A stretch of 64,000 nt of DNA, from positions 4,030,001 to 4,094,000 of the forward strand of contig CP053175.1 of the NCBI GenBank assembly GCA_014607495.2. The letters run 5' to 3'. The notes beneath the pieces are model-generated. The model was given only the letters and a program-made list of their open reading frames with translations, did no database searches and had not been told where the DNA came from. Each line of letters opens with the position of its first letter. Position 1 is the first letter of the stretch. Positions 1 to 11,028 of this stretch are shown one piece after another. This stretch comes from Carposina sasakii. Lineage: Eukaryota; Arthropoda; Insecta; Lepidoptera; Carposinidae. The position numbers and the translations under genes were made by a program.

Positions 1-182
1 AAGGTCTTGTGTCGTGGATACTAAGCAACGGTATATAAATACATAGATAAGTATAGAAACATCCATGCCTCGGAAACAAACATCGATATTCTTTATATCA
101 ATGTTTGCACCTACCGGGATTCGAACCCAAGACCTATGGCGTCGCAGGCAGGGTCACTACCTACTAGACCAATCGGCCGTCA
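1..182 (-). mobile_element. tRNA-derived SINE, cut by the window edge
   Basis: Read on the minus strand it starts with a tRNA-like head containing GGCCGATTGG and a box-B-like GGGTTCGAATCCCGG, followed by a body with ATCGATGTTTGTTTCC, CATGGATGTTTCT and TACCGTTGCTTAGTA. The same body recurs at 21525, 36325 and 49305, which supports a dispersed SINE. The head resembles the common lepidopteran tRNA SINEs with a GGCCGATTGGC start (family knowledge). Confidence 0.8.
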
Positions 183-394
183 AATAATATAGGTATATAC
201 TTTTATGTAAGTAGTACTTTGAAAACTCCATGGGTGTAAGTGTAACAGAAGGAATGTATCCAGCGGCGCGGTGGTAAGGTCCACCTTACGAGTACCGCGT
301 GGTACTTAATTAATAAGCTACTCGTAACTCGTGAAAAGTGAGTGTGTAATTTGTGAACTCCTTCCCAAACCCTTTGGGGAATTACGGGCTACCA
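183..394. other. unassigned spacer
   Basis: No repeat copy, RNA gene or coding signal recognised. Confidence 0.4.
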
Positions 395-798
395 TACAGA
401 GTGATTTTTGGTCGTCAACGTTCTCGAAAACTACGGAATCTCCTCATTAGCACGATTATTTTTCTCCGCGGAAGCATACCTGGGAAGTGTCTGGTTTTCA
501 AAATATTAGGGTCCAAAGTTGAGTAAATAGACTGCGTTTTTCTGCATAAATGCACATTGACGCGTGTAGCAAGATTTTTTCACGAGAAATAATTAATATC
601 TGTCTATGAAAAAAAGCTAGCATGAACATCCAGTGTTTATGCTAGTTCACTATAAATTTGGCCCGATCTAGAAATAAAAAAAAAATACAAAAAAATTTAC
701 ATCGTTTCCCAGCATTTTTTTTTTGGCATAAACTTACTTTATTTGATGTATAGAATACGTACCCTTCGTTAAGGGTGACAACGAAAAAATACCCTGTA
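395..798 (-). mobile_element. family A MITE, full length
   Basis: Ends are near-inverted: TACAGAGTGATTTTTGG on the left and AAAAAATACCCTGTA on the right. The interior carries family markers: CCCTTCGTTAAGGGTG, TTTATTTGATGTATAGA and CAACTTTGGACCCTAAT (here reverse complement). Other copies lie at 28943, 46749, 47965, 49930, 59403 and 60300. Termini abut TA in most copies, which fits a Tc1/mariner-type non-autonomous element (inference). Confidence 0.75.
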
Positions 799-1739
799 TG
801 TCTGTATTATTAATAGTCACTTGCCAGATGCCCCGGGATATTCTAGATATGCCATGTTTCTATTTCTCTGGTCGCCTCTGTTGATCTTGGCTAACATGAG
901 TTGCACTGGCGGGAATAAGTATGACCAATAGCGGTGCCCCAAAAAAATAGATGTAGGTATTTTTTTTTATTCTAAAAACTAAAGTCAATTTTATGTGATG
1001 TACTTTTGTTTACGCTTGATTTCACTTGGTGACAATTTGATAGAGAGAAATGAAAGCGTATAATTTCTTTTGAACATTGGTTCCGTAGCAAAGTGAGGGA
1101 GCGGTGTTCAGAGTCAATAACAGTAGATTAAATTATGTACAATATTACCGGTATTTACCCTTCCCGTGAGAATTACGTCATGTATGGTTAGATAGATAGA
1201 ACTCTTTATTATAAGTACAACAATTTTCTGCACAAGGGCCAGCTTGCCTTCCATGGCATTCTTTACCACTTACTTACTTACTTCAGAACAGTTTATTTGT
1301 TATAGGTACATACACAAATAATATTCATCCAATACACCATATTCATTTAAAAAATAACAATATTTATTAATTAATTACAAATAACACGCCTACCAAGTTT
1401 AAAGTCTCCATGGTTTACGCTGTACGTTGATCAGAAAGTCAGTTCTTAACCCTGATAAGTAACGTACTTCATAGCTTCGCCCGTAACTGCGGGATCGAAT
1501 CTACGGCCGTTAATTGAAAAGCACACGACACGTCTAAACCTACCGCTATTTACCACTTCCACTGCTATAAAGAAAAATTAAATTAAAATCTAGTCACGGA
1601 ACCTTAAAAAAGCCAAAAAAAAATTAAGAGCAGAGGTTAGTAACCTGAAGATATCTGTTCAGTGAACCGTGCATGATAAATATTTCGATACTAGGCTGTT
1701 GACCATGAATTTGCTTACAATATTCTACTTATCATAGTA
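799..1739. other. unassigned stretch
   Basis: AT-rich with homopolymer runs. A short GATAGATAGA run at 1189-1200 precedes CTTTATTATAAGTACAAC, which could be the edge of a reversed poly(A) element. No coding signal was seen on either strand. Confidence 0.35.
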
Positions 1740-1988
1740 TACAGGGTGTAACGGAAGGGGTATGTGAAGCCAAATGCTATGAAAATAGATCACTATACAG
1801 AACTTATTCACAAAATTTGAGACTCGAAATGGCATGTTTATTTTTCAATATTGTAAGAACATTCCTGAATTAATTCTCTCTATAACATCTGGAAAAATAA
1901 ACATGTGATTTCAATTCTCAGATTTTGTGTATAGGTTCAATATGGTTGACGATTTTCACTGCTTAACCCCTTTTGTTACACTCTGTAT
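1740..1988 (+). mobile_element. family B fold-back MITE
   Basis: Starts TACAGGGTGTAACGGA and ends TTGTTACACTCTGTATA. The two halves are inverted versions of each other around ~1865, with ACATGTTTATTTTTC-type arms. Diverged relative to the copies at 23626 and 33851. Confidence 0.75.
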
Positions 1989-2155
1989 AAGCTGGAAAGA
2001 TATATTGAACATATGTTGGTATGATAGTGTTGGTCAGGCTTAAAACATTAGACACTCATTCATTAGTATATTACTAATTGGTAACTGAAGCTTTAATTAG
2101 TAAGCACTTTAAGGGCCATTAAGGCACTATGTAATGTCAAGATTTGCAGCGGCAA

Positions 2156-2226
2156 GATTATCGATTATCTATCTAGATTATCGATTATCTATCTAGATTA
2201 TCGATTATCTATCTAGATTATCGATT
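2156..2226 (+). repeat. 20-bp tandem repeat, ~3.5 units
   Basis: Three exact units of GATTATCGATTATCTATCTA at 2156, 2176 and 2196, and a partial fourth that runs into GCCGCGG. Each unit contains ATCGAT. Confidence 0.9.
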
Positions 2227-2306
2227 GCCGCGGCCTTTTCTCTCTTATGATATTTCTTTTATGAAACTGTAGAAAGTGGCTGGCAGGCTGAAAGAGATAA
2301 TGATGG

Positions 2307-2543
2307 ATGAATATTAATTTTGAGCTATCACACTTGTATGTTACCATACTATGCCACTACTATATTTTCAAAAAAGCTATCCTACGATCACAATTTGAAA
2401 AAGTCAGCGATCGGGAAAAAAGAAAATCGGAAGAAAAAACCGAAGCATTCATTTCAAAGTTCATTGACGACGCGAAATTAAAAAATACTTTTCATTCGTA
2501 CGTTGAAACGGATGGAGAGATAGACCAAGAGAACGTATTTTAA
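2307..2543 (+). other. unrecognised 78-codon ORF
   Basis: The first third reads as low-information sequence. The last ~50 codons are strongly charged (many K, E and D) and hydrophilic, unlike the surrounding repeats. An AG at 2379-2380 after a pyrimidine-poor tract is a weak possible acceptor. I recognise no family, and it may be chance. Confidence 0.15.
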
Positions 2544-2617
2544 TGCGAAAAAAATAAGTACTTAAGTGCTAAAATTACGATGAGGTCTAATATCTTAGAA
2601 AATACATAATGTACGAG

Positions 2618-2790
2618 TACTACTACCTGTTGCCCTCGACTTCGTTCACTTGGACTACTAAATGTAGTCTATGTCCTTCTCCGTAGGTACTCCCAACTAC
2701 ATGTAAGCAAAATCTCAAGAGGTGTGGGAAATAAATCGTGAAGAGGCAACATACAAAAAAACAAAGAAACTTATACTTACTTTTGCATTT
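2618..2790 (+). mobile_element. RTE-like retrotransposon tail, subtype 2
   Basis: Diverged version of the GCCCGCGACTTCGTC / TGGACTAC tail followed by TAGTCTATGTCCTTCTCCG. It matches the copy at 62325 in the same order. No coding content. Confidence 0.6.
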
Positions 2791-3295
2791 CAGAATAAAA
2801 AAATATTTATGCATCAAAAAAATGTATCTACAATTTAGCTAAATTTAACCAGGCCAAAATTTGGTACTTAAACAGTTATTGCAGATTTTTAGATAGTCGT
2901 TCATTTTAAGGTTTACAGAGATTTGTCAAAATAGGTTCAATTAATCAAAAAAAAAAACTAAAAGATATAAGTATTAATATAAGTATCAAGAAGCACTTTT
3001 GCTATACTTTATATAATTGCTGTATTTGAAAACTCTCTTTACCTTTAAAACTAACACATTTCCACAGCAGCTCTTGCGCTATAAAGCTAGAGAGACCTTT
3101 GGGGGCAACAAAACTCGGCTCAAATAAAAAAAAACTTTTAAAAAAACTTCGTCCTGTCCTCACTTGGCTAATTACGACCGTTAGCGATGATTTTATGAGA
3201 CTTTTTAGTCTCTTTAGTTGGGTATTTGGCATTTTTATTCAACTATAAAAAGCGCACGTATTTATAAAATGGAAGAAGTGTTTTGAATGGTGAAG

Positions 3296-3505
3296 CAGTT
3301 TCTTGCTGCTCTGGAAGTGAAAAAAAAGTACATATCATACTACAGCTGCTTCTCTTCCCGGGCATACTGTACAAGTCAGTAGAAGGACAGGAGGTCCCTT
3401 GGTGCTGGTCAAAATTGGTCAGAAAGGGCATCATGTGGTTCTATCGGCCCTTGGTGCTCTGCCTACCCCTTAGGATCAAGGTGTGATTATATGTATATAT
3501 ATGTA
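3296..3505 (+). mobile_element. repeat D (probable LINE tail)
   Basis: Begins GCTGCTCTGGAAGTG and a poly(A)-like run, then GCTTCTCTTCCCGGGCATAC, GGTTCTATCGGCCCTT and GCTCTGCCTACCCC, and ends in a TGTATATATATG simple repeat. The variable simple-repeat 3' end suggests a non-LTR tail. Compared with 49551 it has lost the GATGGGCTGACC segment. Confidence 0.7.
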
Positions 3506-3534
3506 AGCTATTACTATTAACATATATCCTAGCT

Positions 3535-3600
3535 ATGCTAAACGTGACTACGTGATCTACTTAATGATGCCTCAGTTCTGGCTACTCTATTTTGGGGATA
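3535..3600 (-). repeat. repeat F fragment
   Basis: Short reversed piece of F: GCTAAACGTGACTAC... then CAGTTCTGGCTAC. Diverged. Confidence 0.4.
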
Positions 3601-3637
3601 TAGCCATGTATATATACCTCATCATAATTATAATTTC

Positions 3638-3884
3638 AGCCCTGGGAAGTCCACAACTGGACATAGGCCTCCCCCAATAACCTCCACTCCGACCGGTCGG
3701 AAGCAGCCTGCATCCAACCGATGCCCGCGACGTGGTATCCACTTCGAGCTATGTGTCCTGCCCATTGCTACTTTAGCTTGCTGGATCGATGAGCTATGTC
3801 GGTGATATTTGTATGTCTGCGGATCTCCTCATTCCTGATTCGGTTACTCAGAGAGATCCCGAGCGTAGCTCTCTTAATTGCTCG
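3638..3884 (-). pseudogene. endonuclease-reverse transcriptase C-terminus (family E), broken
   Basis: The minus-strand translation gives a conserved C-terminal tail of lepidopteran endonuclease/RT LINEs: an LSNRIRNEEIRR-like segment, then ITDIAHRSSKLK, then WMQAASDRSEWR and LLGEAYVQ, close to the element end. Damage seen: an in-frame TAG at 3770-3768 just before QWAG, and loss of the RWSRKVLEW...RPPARW segment that is present at 56848. The remnant runs to the LINE 3' terminus, so the family has almost no 3' UTR. The function of this tail in the family is uncertain. Confidence 0.75.
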
Positions 3885-3911
3885 CTGTGCGGTCCCTTAG
3901 CTTCTTTATGA

Positions 3912-6700
3912 GGCACACAGGTAGGTCATCACCGGCAGCACGCACCTACAACTTATATACCTACCAACATGTATACATACAACTTTAAAAATACATTAAC
4001 CAGAATCTCTTAATCTGTTATATAACAGAGACCCTGCACAAATCGTAAACATAACCAATAGTAAAACTCACTCAAAACATTCTCACATTTGCATACAAAT
4101 CTCACCAACACCCCTACTAACTATTCCGTCCTATACACACAGTTTATACAGTTCTCGAACTCGATTCCTAATCAATACGAGGCCGTAACAACAAATTGGC
4201 TTGCTATTAGCTGGCAATTAATAAATTGGTAATGTTATAACAGTTACACAAAGGGTTACTAGCCACGCCTTTTGGGTTATGGACATAAAGCTACTGGATA
4301 TGGTACAAAAGTTAGGGATTCAATTCATTTATTCTTTGTATTTATTATAAGTGTAAGTAGTCGCCAACGCTTGAAATATTTCTTATATATTAGTAATATT
4401 GAAATACTTTCCAAAGTCTCCAGTATTAAGAACTATTTTTCAACTGCGGTTCACCGACCACTGACCGGTCAACATTCGCTCTTTTAGAAAATGGGCACAA
4501 TAGATTTGGGCCGCACATTGAGTGACTGATTGAATGAATGATTTTTGTTAATGAACTAGATGATGAAATCAAAGATTTATACAAGATGTTTTTTGATTGT
4601 CAATGTTCCCTAATAATTACAGAATCTCCGCATTATCACTCATTACTCATTATAATTTCATCCATAAGTGGCCTTTCCAGCACACCCTTATCCGTGATAA
4701 GTTTAATAATTCCCTTTGTTGGGAGCTGGCAATCGCTTGTGCTCTTCGTAATTGGGGTTGCCCTGATGTTAGACAGAGATAGCGAAGGTAAGGTCAGTTT
4801 CTTGCCCTGCCTTCGGGTTCTTGCATTATGAAGATGTATGCTGATTTAAGATTTATTTCCTTATGGTGTTTGATTTTCACTTCAATATTTTAGTAGAGAT
4901 ACACACATTCTCTTGTATGTTTTCCTTTTCCTGTCTCCTCTTCATGGGTTTCAAATTGAATGTCCATTCAATTCTGGCACCTATCTTGTTAAGCGATTTA
5001 TGTGTTATTATAGTGTTCAGTGATTTTGAAAATCTGAATGTGTTCATCGACTTTTGATGCTGACTGTACTAAACGACACAATAATAATCACTTCGCACTT
5101 ATAATATTTCTAGAATTTTACTTTCAACAACTGCCTGCGCTAAGCATCTAGAAGTTTTAGAAATTTTAGAGGAAAATTAATATTAATATTAATATTAATT
5201 TTAGAGGAAAATTAATATTGTCAATATCTACTTTATCTTCTAATGTGATATGAAAATGTTTGGTTCATATTAAATCTCATCATAAACACAATTACTATGG
5301 GGACATTACGATATGTAGGCATTTCCTCTATTTTTGAAAGAATACACCGAACTAAGAGATATTAAAAATAATGGAGACATCCTTATTAAAGAAAATTTTT
5401 GATAGGTAACTAATTATTTTTTTAAGTAATACACTGATAGATAGATATAATTTTTTAATGTACCTTCTACAATTTTTCTTAGATTCGTCATTTAGGTGAT
5501 AGCGGCTATAAAGTCCCGAAACGACAACTTATGCATTCTAGATTGTAAGAAATAAAAGTATATAACTACTTCGAAAAATATTAACTTCGGATGGATATCA
5601 ACATTTCATAAAATTACTAATGCCTCTATTTAGAAGATCACATCTAAGAAAAGAAAGAAACATCAAAGTACATAATAAAAAATCTAGGTAGTAACTTTAA
5701 CAGCTTTTTATTATGAAACCATTAAAGTTGTCACAGCACTAATGATCACAAAACGAGGCAAGACTTTAATATTTTTTGCCACCACCAAAAAGCTTGGTTT
5801 CATGGTAAAAAAGAAAATATTTCTCCTAACTTACGGACATCTGGTTGTGCATGACACGTATTAAGTCCTGCTATCGCGGCGCTAGTTGTTATGCATCGAT
5901 CTATGTTGTCTATTATAACTGTATATAAATCAATTAGTTCCTCAACTATCCGCAGGATTTTTGTATGAAACTGACTATAACATTTGGCTCTTCATTTATC
6001 ACAGTCCGAATAAAGTCAGAACCTTCGACAATGTTACAACCAAGTCTTGTTGTAGCGCCAGTGTCTTCAGCGCAAAGTTTGTTCCTAGTCCAATTTGGCT
6101 AGTTAAATGTTTGGATATTTGTATGCTTTTGTTGGTTAAATTGTATATTATTAGCGACGACAAATGGTTGTCGATGCTTTATCTATTGATTTCCTGCAGA
6201 TGTGTTAATATCTCTGATTTCATGCTCCGAATAAGAAAGGATAATTGTATACGGGACGGCTTTTGTTATCGACACGACAAAAGCGTTATTATATTGGGAT
6301 AAAGGGGATTATAATTTTCTTGGATTGTCAAATAATGTTGGATTTTGTTAGGGTTGCAAATTGGTGATTGTGATTCTTTGTGCTCGTGTAGGTAATCAAT
6401 TATGAGTAATGAGAATACAAAAAAATTGAGAAATCGGTGACAGTTCTAAAAGGTTTATTATAAAGTGTGACAATATGTGAAATGTATTAGATATACCGAT
6501 ATACATTCGGAAATAAAGTTTAATAATAATATGTAAAGAATAAAGTAGGTACCTACGAAAGTTAAAGTGACAATTATACATAAAGAAATTAGCCATGATC
6601 TCTACTCTTTCTCCTTCGCAATAACATTCGACTTACATAAACTTAATGACGACTTACATACAATTAAATTAAATTGAGAAATTTTTGTGTGTATGACAAA
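3912..6700. other. long stretch without recognised genes
   Basis: AT-rich. Contains a small direct duplication of TTTTAGAGGAAAATTAATATT separated by ATTAATATT at 5165-5219, and runs of A/T. ORFs of 97 codons (4538-4831) and 113 codons (5961-6302) show no domain, codon pattern or splice context I recognise. Confidence 0.35.
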
Positions 6701-6706
6701 GAAGAT

Positions 6707-6828
6707 CTTAAAGCCACGTTTAGTAAATCGGAGATATATGTAAATTATCAGTGACAAGTTGACAGATTATGGCCTAAAACAATACCCGAGTTCCTTAGTC
6801 GACTCTTACGACATGCACGAAATATGTT
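6707..6828 (+). repeat. repeat F copy
   Basis: Contains F markers in order: AAGCCACGTTTAG, CAGTGACAAGTTG, GAGTTCCTTAGTCGACTC and TACGACATGCACG. F is the most numerous repeat in the window, with over 20 copies or fragments on both strands. Confidence 0.7.
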
Positions 6829-8035
6829 CCTTAGGACGTTAAAATGTATATTCCATATGTATCCAAAGCAATCTTATCAAAGATTTTACCCAATTTCCTT
6901 ACACCGTCAAAAGCGATTACATTCCGCTCCTCGCTCTGCTCTCCGCTCCGCCCATGCGGCGTTAAACGCGACTCCGCGGTTTGTTAATCTTTTAATGGAA
7001 TTAACTTGCCCGGGGTTGTCACTAGCGAAATAGCGTTTACAACGATGTAAGAATTTAGCGTGGAATGAATATGCAAAGTCGTCGTCGGTGTGAGCTTAGG
7101 GTTAAGCCTTGTTTACACATTGCAAAGTGCAGGTGTTAAGTGCAAGAAAACGGGTTTTTTACGATAAACCACTTACAGGAGAATAAAGGAAATTGGAGGA
7201 TGACTGTTTGCTTTTGAATGTTATTTTATGCTTACCAGAATGGTATATTTTATTGAACTAAGTAAGTACGCAACAATAGTATTTATGCACGTGCATACAA
7301 GTTACTCAAACGTAACGTCATGATGGAGAAGCCGTTTGTGTGGAGCGTTTTTGAGATTAATTTTAATAAAAAATAAAAAATCCTGGTAGCTATACCTTTT
7401 CACCTTTTTACACCTTTTTCTTATCAAAAATCTAAAATAAAACAAGACAGACTCTGAACAAAACATCTGCGGTGTTATTAGAAAACCACGTCTAAAGGCA
7501 GACAAAGTTTATAAACGACATTAATTGACAGCAAAATCATGGAACATCTGTCAAATTTAGTCAGTGTTTAGCTAAAACGGTGTTTTAACTGTTTTGTAAT
7601 AACACGAACAATGTCACTTCTACAGTAACTAGATCTTGGTTATCTTAGTAGATTGTTTCATTCGCTGCATAATTATTTAGCTTTGTTAGTTAATTACCAG
7701 TGGATTTATTTTGGATACGAAACGTTAATGAGGATTTTATGGTAAAGTATTGTTTTAGTAGTCTAGTAAAAGAACAGTGGGATTTACATGCATTTACACG
7801 TTTTTCAGGGCCTTTTTGCTTTTTATTTAATTTTCACTATGTCTACTAAGAGGTAGTTCTTTCCTTTATTATAGACATAGATAAATATCTCAATGTACAT
7901 GTAAAATAGCGAGCTTACTCGTATCTCTTCAAGATCAAGGAAATGATAAAATAATATACCAATATTTCTATATTATTGCAAAGTTATGAGGTAATAAAGG
8001 TTTCTTCATATTAATTTAAATATTTTTTGCAAATA
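6829..8035. other. unassigned stretch with a GC-rich patch
   Basis: 6920-7030 is GC-rich relative to its surroundings, with CTCCGCTCCGCCCATGCGG. No gene model could be supported. The rest is AT-rich without a recognised repeat. Confidence 0.3.
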
Positions 8036-8049
8036 ATTGTCTAGCTATC

Positions 8050-8145
8050 ACGGTTTCTGAGATAAACCCTGGTGACAGACGGACGGACAGTATAAGTAAA
8101 TCAAATCCCGTCTGGAAATCTGCGGATACGGAACCCTAAAAAATA
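8050..8145 (+). repeat. dispersed repeat ending ACGGAACCCTAAAAA
   Basis: GGTTTCTGAGATAAACC, GACAGACGGACGGACAG and GCGGATACGGAACCCTAA form a pattern common as an interspersed lepidopteran repeat tail (recalled, not checked). Only one clear copy here. Confidence 0.4.
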
Positions 8146-8499
8146 TACATTTAAACTATAAATATAAATTCAAAGAGCTGTCAAAATATTTTAAATTTTC
8201 AATAATGACTGACCTCGGTAAATATGAAAAAAAAATACATTTTATTCGGAAGTAAAATACACAGGCTATAGAAATTAAACGTCAATCAGGGAAAAATTTA
8301 ATTAAACCGGCTGGCCTTTGCTGTTTGATGTAGGGGAAAATCTTTTTAATTTGAGTTTTTTTTTATCTTATCAATTTATTCGGATACAGTTTTTTTGACT
8401 GATGGGTGACCGGGTGACCGGTCAGCTATGGGTAGCAGATTCGTTTAAAGATGAGCATGTTTGTAGCAATTTTATGGAACATTTAGAAACAAACTTTAG

Positions 8500-8672
8500 G
8501 TAATTATAAAAACTATTAATAAAGAATTTTTTTTTTCACCCGAGTGAGATTTGAACTCACGACCTCTCGCAAACCGTGCTTTCGCACTAACCAACTGAGC
8601 TATCGGGTCAATTAACTGGGTTGACGAATTTTACCATCTCTTTTAGATTACGTTATTGGCAACGTTATTTTT
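8500..8672 (-). mobile_element. tRNA-like element T, copy a
   Basis: On the minus strand: a ~60-bp leader containing AACGTTGCCAATAACGT, then a tRNA-like core (GACCCGATAGCTCAGTTGG to ACTCGGGTG) with paired acceptor, D and T arms (GTGAG/CTCAC), then poly(A) and TTCTTTATTAATAG. The anticodon stem no longer pairs, so this is a tRNA-derived repeat and not a working tRNA gene. Confidence 0.8.
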
Positions 8673-8969
8673 TTATTCAGAATTATTGTTATTATTATTT
8701 CTGAATCTTTAGGTAGCCCATGATACCATTATTGGTTTTTTTTTTTCATAAAGCCCCGCTATGATAGGTCAACTAATGCTTGTCAGGCCCTAACAGGAAA
8801 TAAACAACAAGAAAACAAATGATAATTACTGCTTTTATATAGGCAGAGAATACTATTGAAGGGAATAAACTACAGCTACAATCTAGTCATACACATAGTA
8901 ACTAATTATCCAGGTCTAATGGATCAGTGTGTATAGGTATAGTATAATCAGCAACGTATATTGCACGTA

Positions 8970-9233
8970 TACAGGGTGTAACAGAAAGTGTATGTTAAGC
9001 GAAAAGCTATGTAAATAGCCCACTATAGAGATCCTATTTCCAAAACTTGAGACCTGAAATCACATTTTTATTTTTCAAGATTGTATGGATATTTCTGAGT
9101 TGTTTCGGAATTCTTCATACTATTTGGAAAAATAAAAATGTGAATTTGAGTCTGAAATTTTGGGAGTTGTTTCTCTATAGTGGGATATTTACATAGCTTT
9201 TCGCTTAACATAACCCTTTTGTTACACCCTGTA
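8970..9233 (+). mobile_element. family B fold-back MITE
   Basis: TACAGGGTGTAACAGAAAG at the left, CTTTTGTTACACCCTGTA at the right. Inverted halves: AGCGAAAAGCTATGTAAATA against TATTTACATAGCTTTTCGCT. Confidence 0.85.
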
Positions 9234-9671
9234 TAAACAACACGCAACCAAAACTAAACAGAAAAGAATGTAAACACCGTTCTACATTCACACTGTACAA
9301 AAAAACAAACAACATATAAAGCCTAAATAGCGCTATGTGCCATACTCCAAAAACAACTTTGCACCCTAACTGCAGGGTTGAAACTTGTTTGCAACCCCCA
9401 AAATCATTGTTCAACACAGATAACGTAGGACCAATTTGCATGGAAATATAGAGGGGATGATTTTCGGTGAATTATGGTACATGTCTCTGGTTTCTGGTTT
9501 GATCTAACTGACTAATGATTGTGCGCATGAAGCAAATACAGTTTATTTGGCGCTGTGTAATTTGGTTTGGTAAATTCAAAGAAAATATATTACTGTGTGT
9601 ACTATGTACGTATTGTTTGGGGTAGGAGTGTTATTGTTAGGTATACCTACTTCTTAGGCGAAACTGTTCTA

Positions 9672-9730
9672 TGGCAGTAGCCTTGTGGAGGCTTACGTCC
9701 GCTAGTGGACTTATAGGTTGATGTGTATAA
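9672..9730 (+). mobile_element. element C, 3' fragment
   Basis: GGCAGTAGCCTTGTGG followed by a diverged GGCTTACGTCCGCTAGTGGAC and ATAGGTTGATG. Truncated at its 5' side. Confidence 0.6.
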
Positions 9731-9851
9731 TATACACATAATATAGACTCCGTCACTAACAGAGATTGTCATATTTGTTTGTCTACCTCGTCATAGTTCT
9801 TTTAGATGAATGGAGAAGGAAATTGTTTGGATAAATGGTGAATATAATAAC

Positions 9852-10116
9852 TTCTTCTTCTTCTTCAGCCTATTGCAGTCCACTGCTGGACGTAGGCCTC
9901 TCCCAGGGCACGCCAGAAGGCTACTGCCACAGGGGGCTCTTGCCCATAGTTACCATGCTGGGCAGGCGGGTTGGTGACCGCAAAGTGATTTTAAAGATTT
10001 CAATACAAGAGGCGCTGCTGCCCGCCTCCCGGAAATCCTTAATCGCCTCGTCCGATACCCACGGGCAGGCAGGGGTGGTACAAACTCTACTCTGCCGGCA
10101 CTACGCGGCTGATAAC
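9852..10116 (-). mobile_element. element C, full length with 10-bp target duplication
   Basis: Flanked by direct repeats ATATAATAAC at 9842-9851 and 10117-10126. On the minus strand it runs from ...GCCGCGTAGTGCCGGCAG to AGTGGACTGCAATAGGCTG and a GAAGAAGAAG tail. Its last ~50 bp read WRALGEAYVQQWTAIG and stop, the end of a LINE ORF. See the C/LINE finding. Confidence 0.85.
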
Positions 10117-10675
10117 ATATAATAACATACCTATTATATTTTAATCCAGGTATATACAACAATTTCACTAATTACAGGTAAAAATTAGTAATAGTTTATC
10201 CTATATACATACTCGTCCAAAATCGTACGAGTAAAGTATATCCTGTAAAAATGCATTTTTTATTAATAAAAAAGAAACAACTAATATCACTCAGTGCCTG
10301 CCAGTACGGAACGGCGCAATAATGTTAACAAAAGCTCACCTATGCTTCTTACAAGACAAATGATGCCTTCAAAAATATGAAAGGGAATTTCAAGGAAACC
10401 TCCAAGCTTAATGGTCGGTGTTATTTTTCACCTAATTTATCCACAAAGTGGGTCAATTTTCAATAAACTGTACAGCTGTGTTATCCTTACTTTACAGGTA
10501 GAAATTGCAAACATCATACGTACATAAAGACACAGCTGTTTTCCCGATATGCAAATATCAAATACTATACTAGGACTGACTATTGCCTCTATTATTACTT
10601 TAGTATTTCCATTCCAGTGGGAATTTCGGAAAATCCCTTCTTATGGCTTTCATCATAAAAACTCATACACGTCAT
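10117..10675. other. unassigned stretch
   Basis: The first 10 bp are the target duplication of the C element. The remainder is AT-rich with no recognised repeat or ORF. Confidence 0.3.
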
Positions 10676-11026
10676 ATACAAACAGGGTGACAGCCAGGTA
10701 AATTGTGTTGAGTTATACGACAGTGTTATTACTCGCAGGAAATGTATTTTTGAATTGACTATTAGTAGTCTTTGCTCTCCGCGCCTGCGGAGTCTCTCAC
10801 TCACTTGTTGTGACTTGTGACTCTCCATTACGGTTGATCAGTTATTTAAACTTTTTTGAGATTAAAAATTTATTTAGAAATCATTATCTAAGGCCTGATT
10901 AAACAAACTAAACTATTTTTTCCTGAAAATTTGAAAAAACAATACGGAAAATTTTAAGTATTTGCCGCTTCAGAATCCGAAGTCATGGTATCAATATTTG
11001 CCTGGCTGTCACAAACACCCTGTATA
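10676..11026. mobile_element. family G MITE
   Basis: Terminal inverted repeats: TATACAAACAGGGTGACAGC on the left and GGCTGTCACAAACACCCTGT on the right, identical in ACAGCCAGG with a small shift of the ACA block. The interior is not palindromic, unlike family B. Confidence 0.65.
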
Positions 11027-11028
11027 TA

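Noticed and set aside
2156..2226. DREF/BEAF-type TATCGATA insulator array
   Set aside because: The units contain TTATCGATTA, not the full TATCGATA consensus, so regulatory function cannot be supported from sequence.
8534..8610. A functional tRNA gene on the minus strand
   Set aside because: The anticodon stem does not pair, position 33 is not T in the sibling copies, and the unit recurs with a shared leader and tail. It is a tRNA-derived repeat.
9835..10168. 95- and 72-codon ORFs in the C element
   Set aside because: Out of frame with the conserved YVQQW end and not kept in other C copies.
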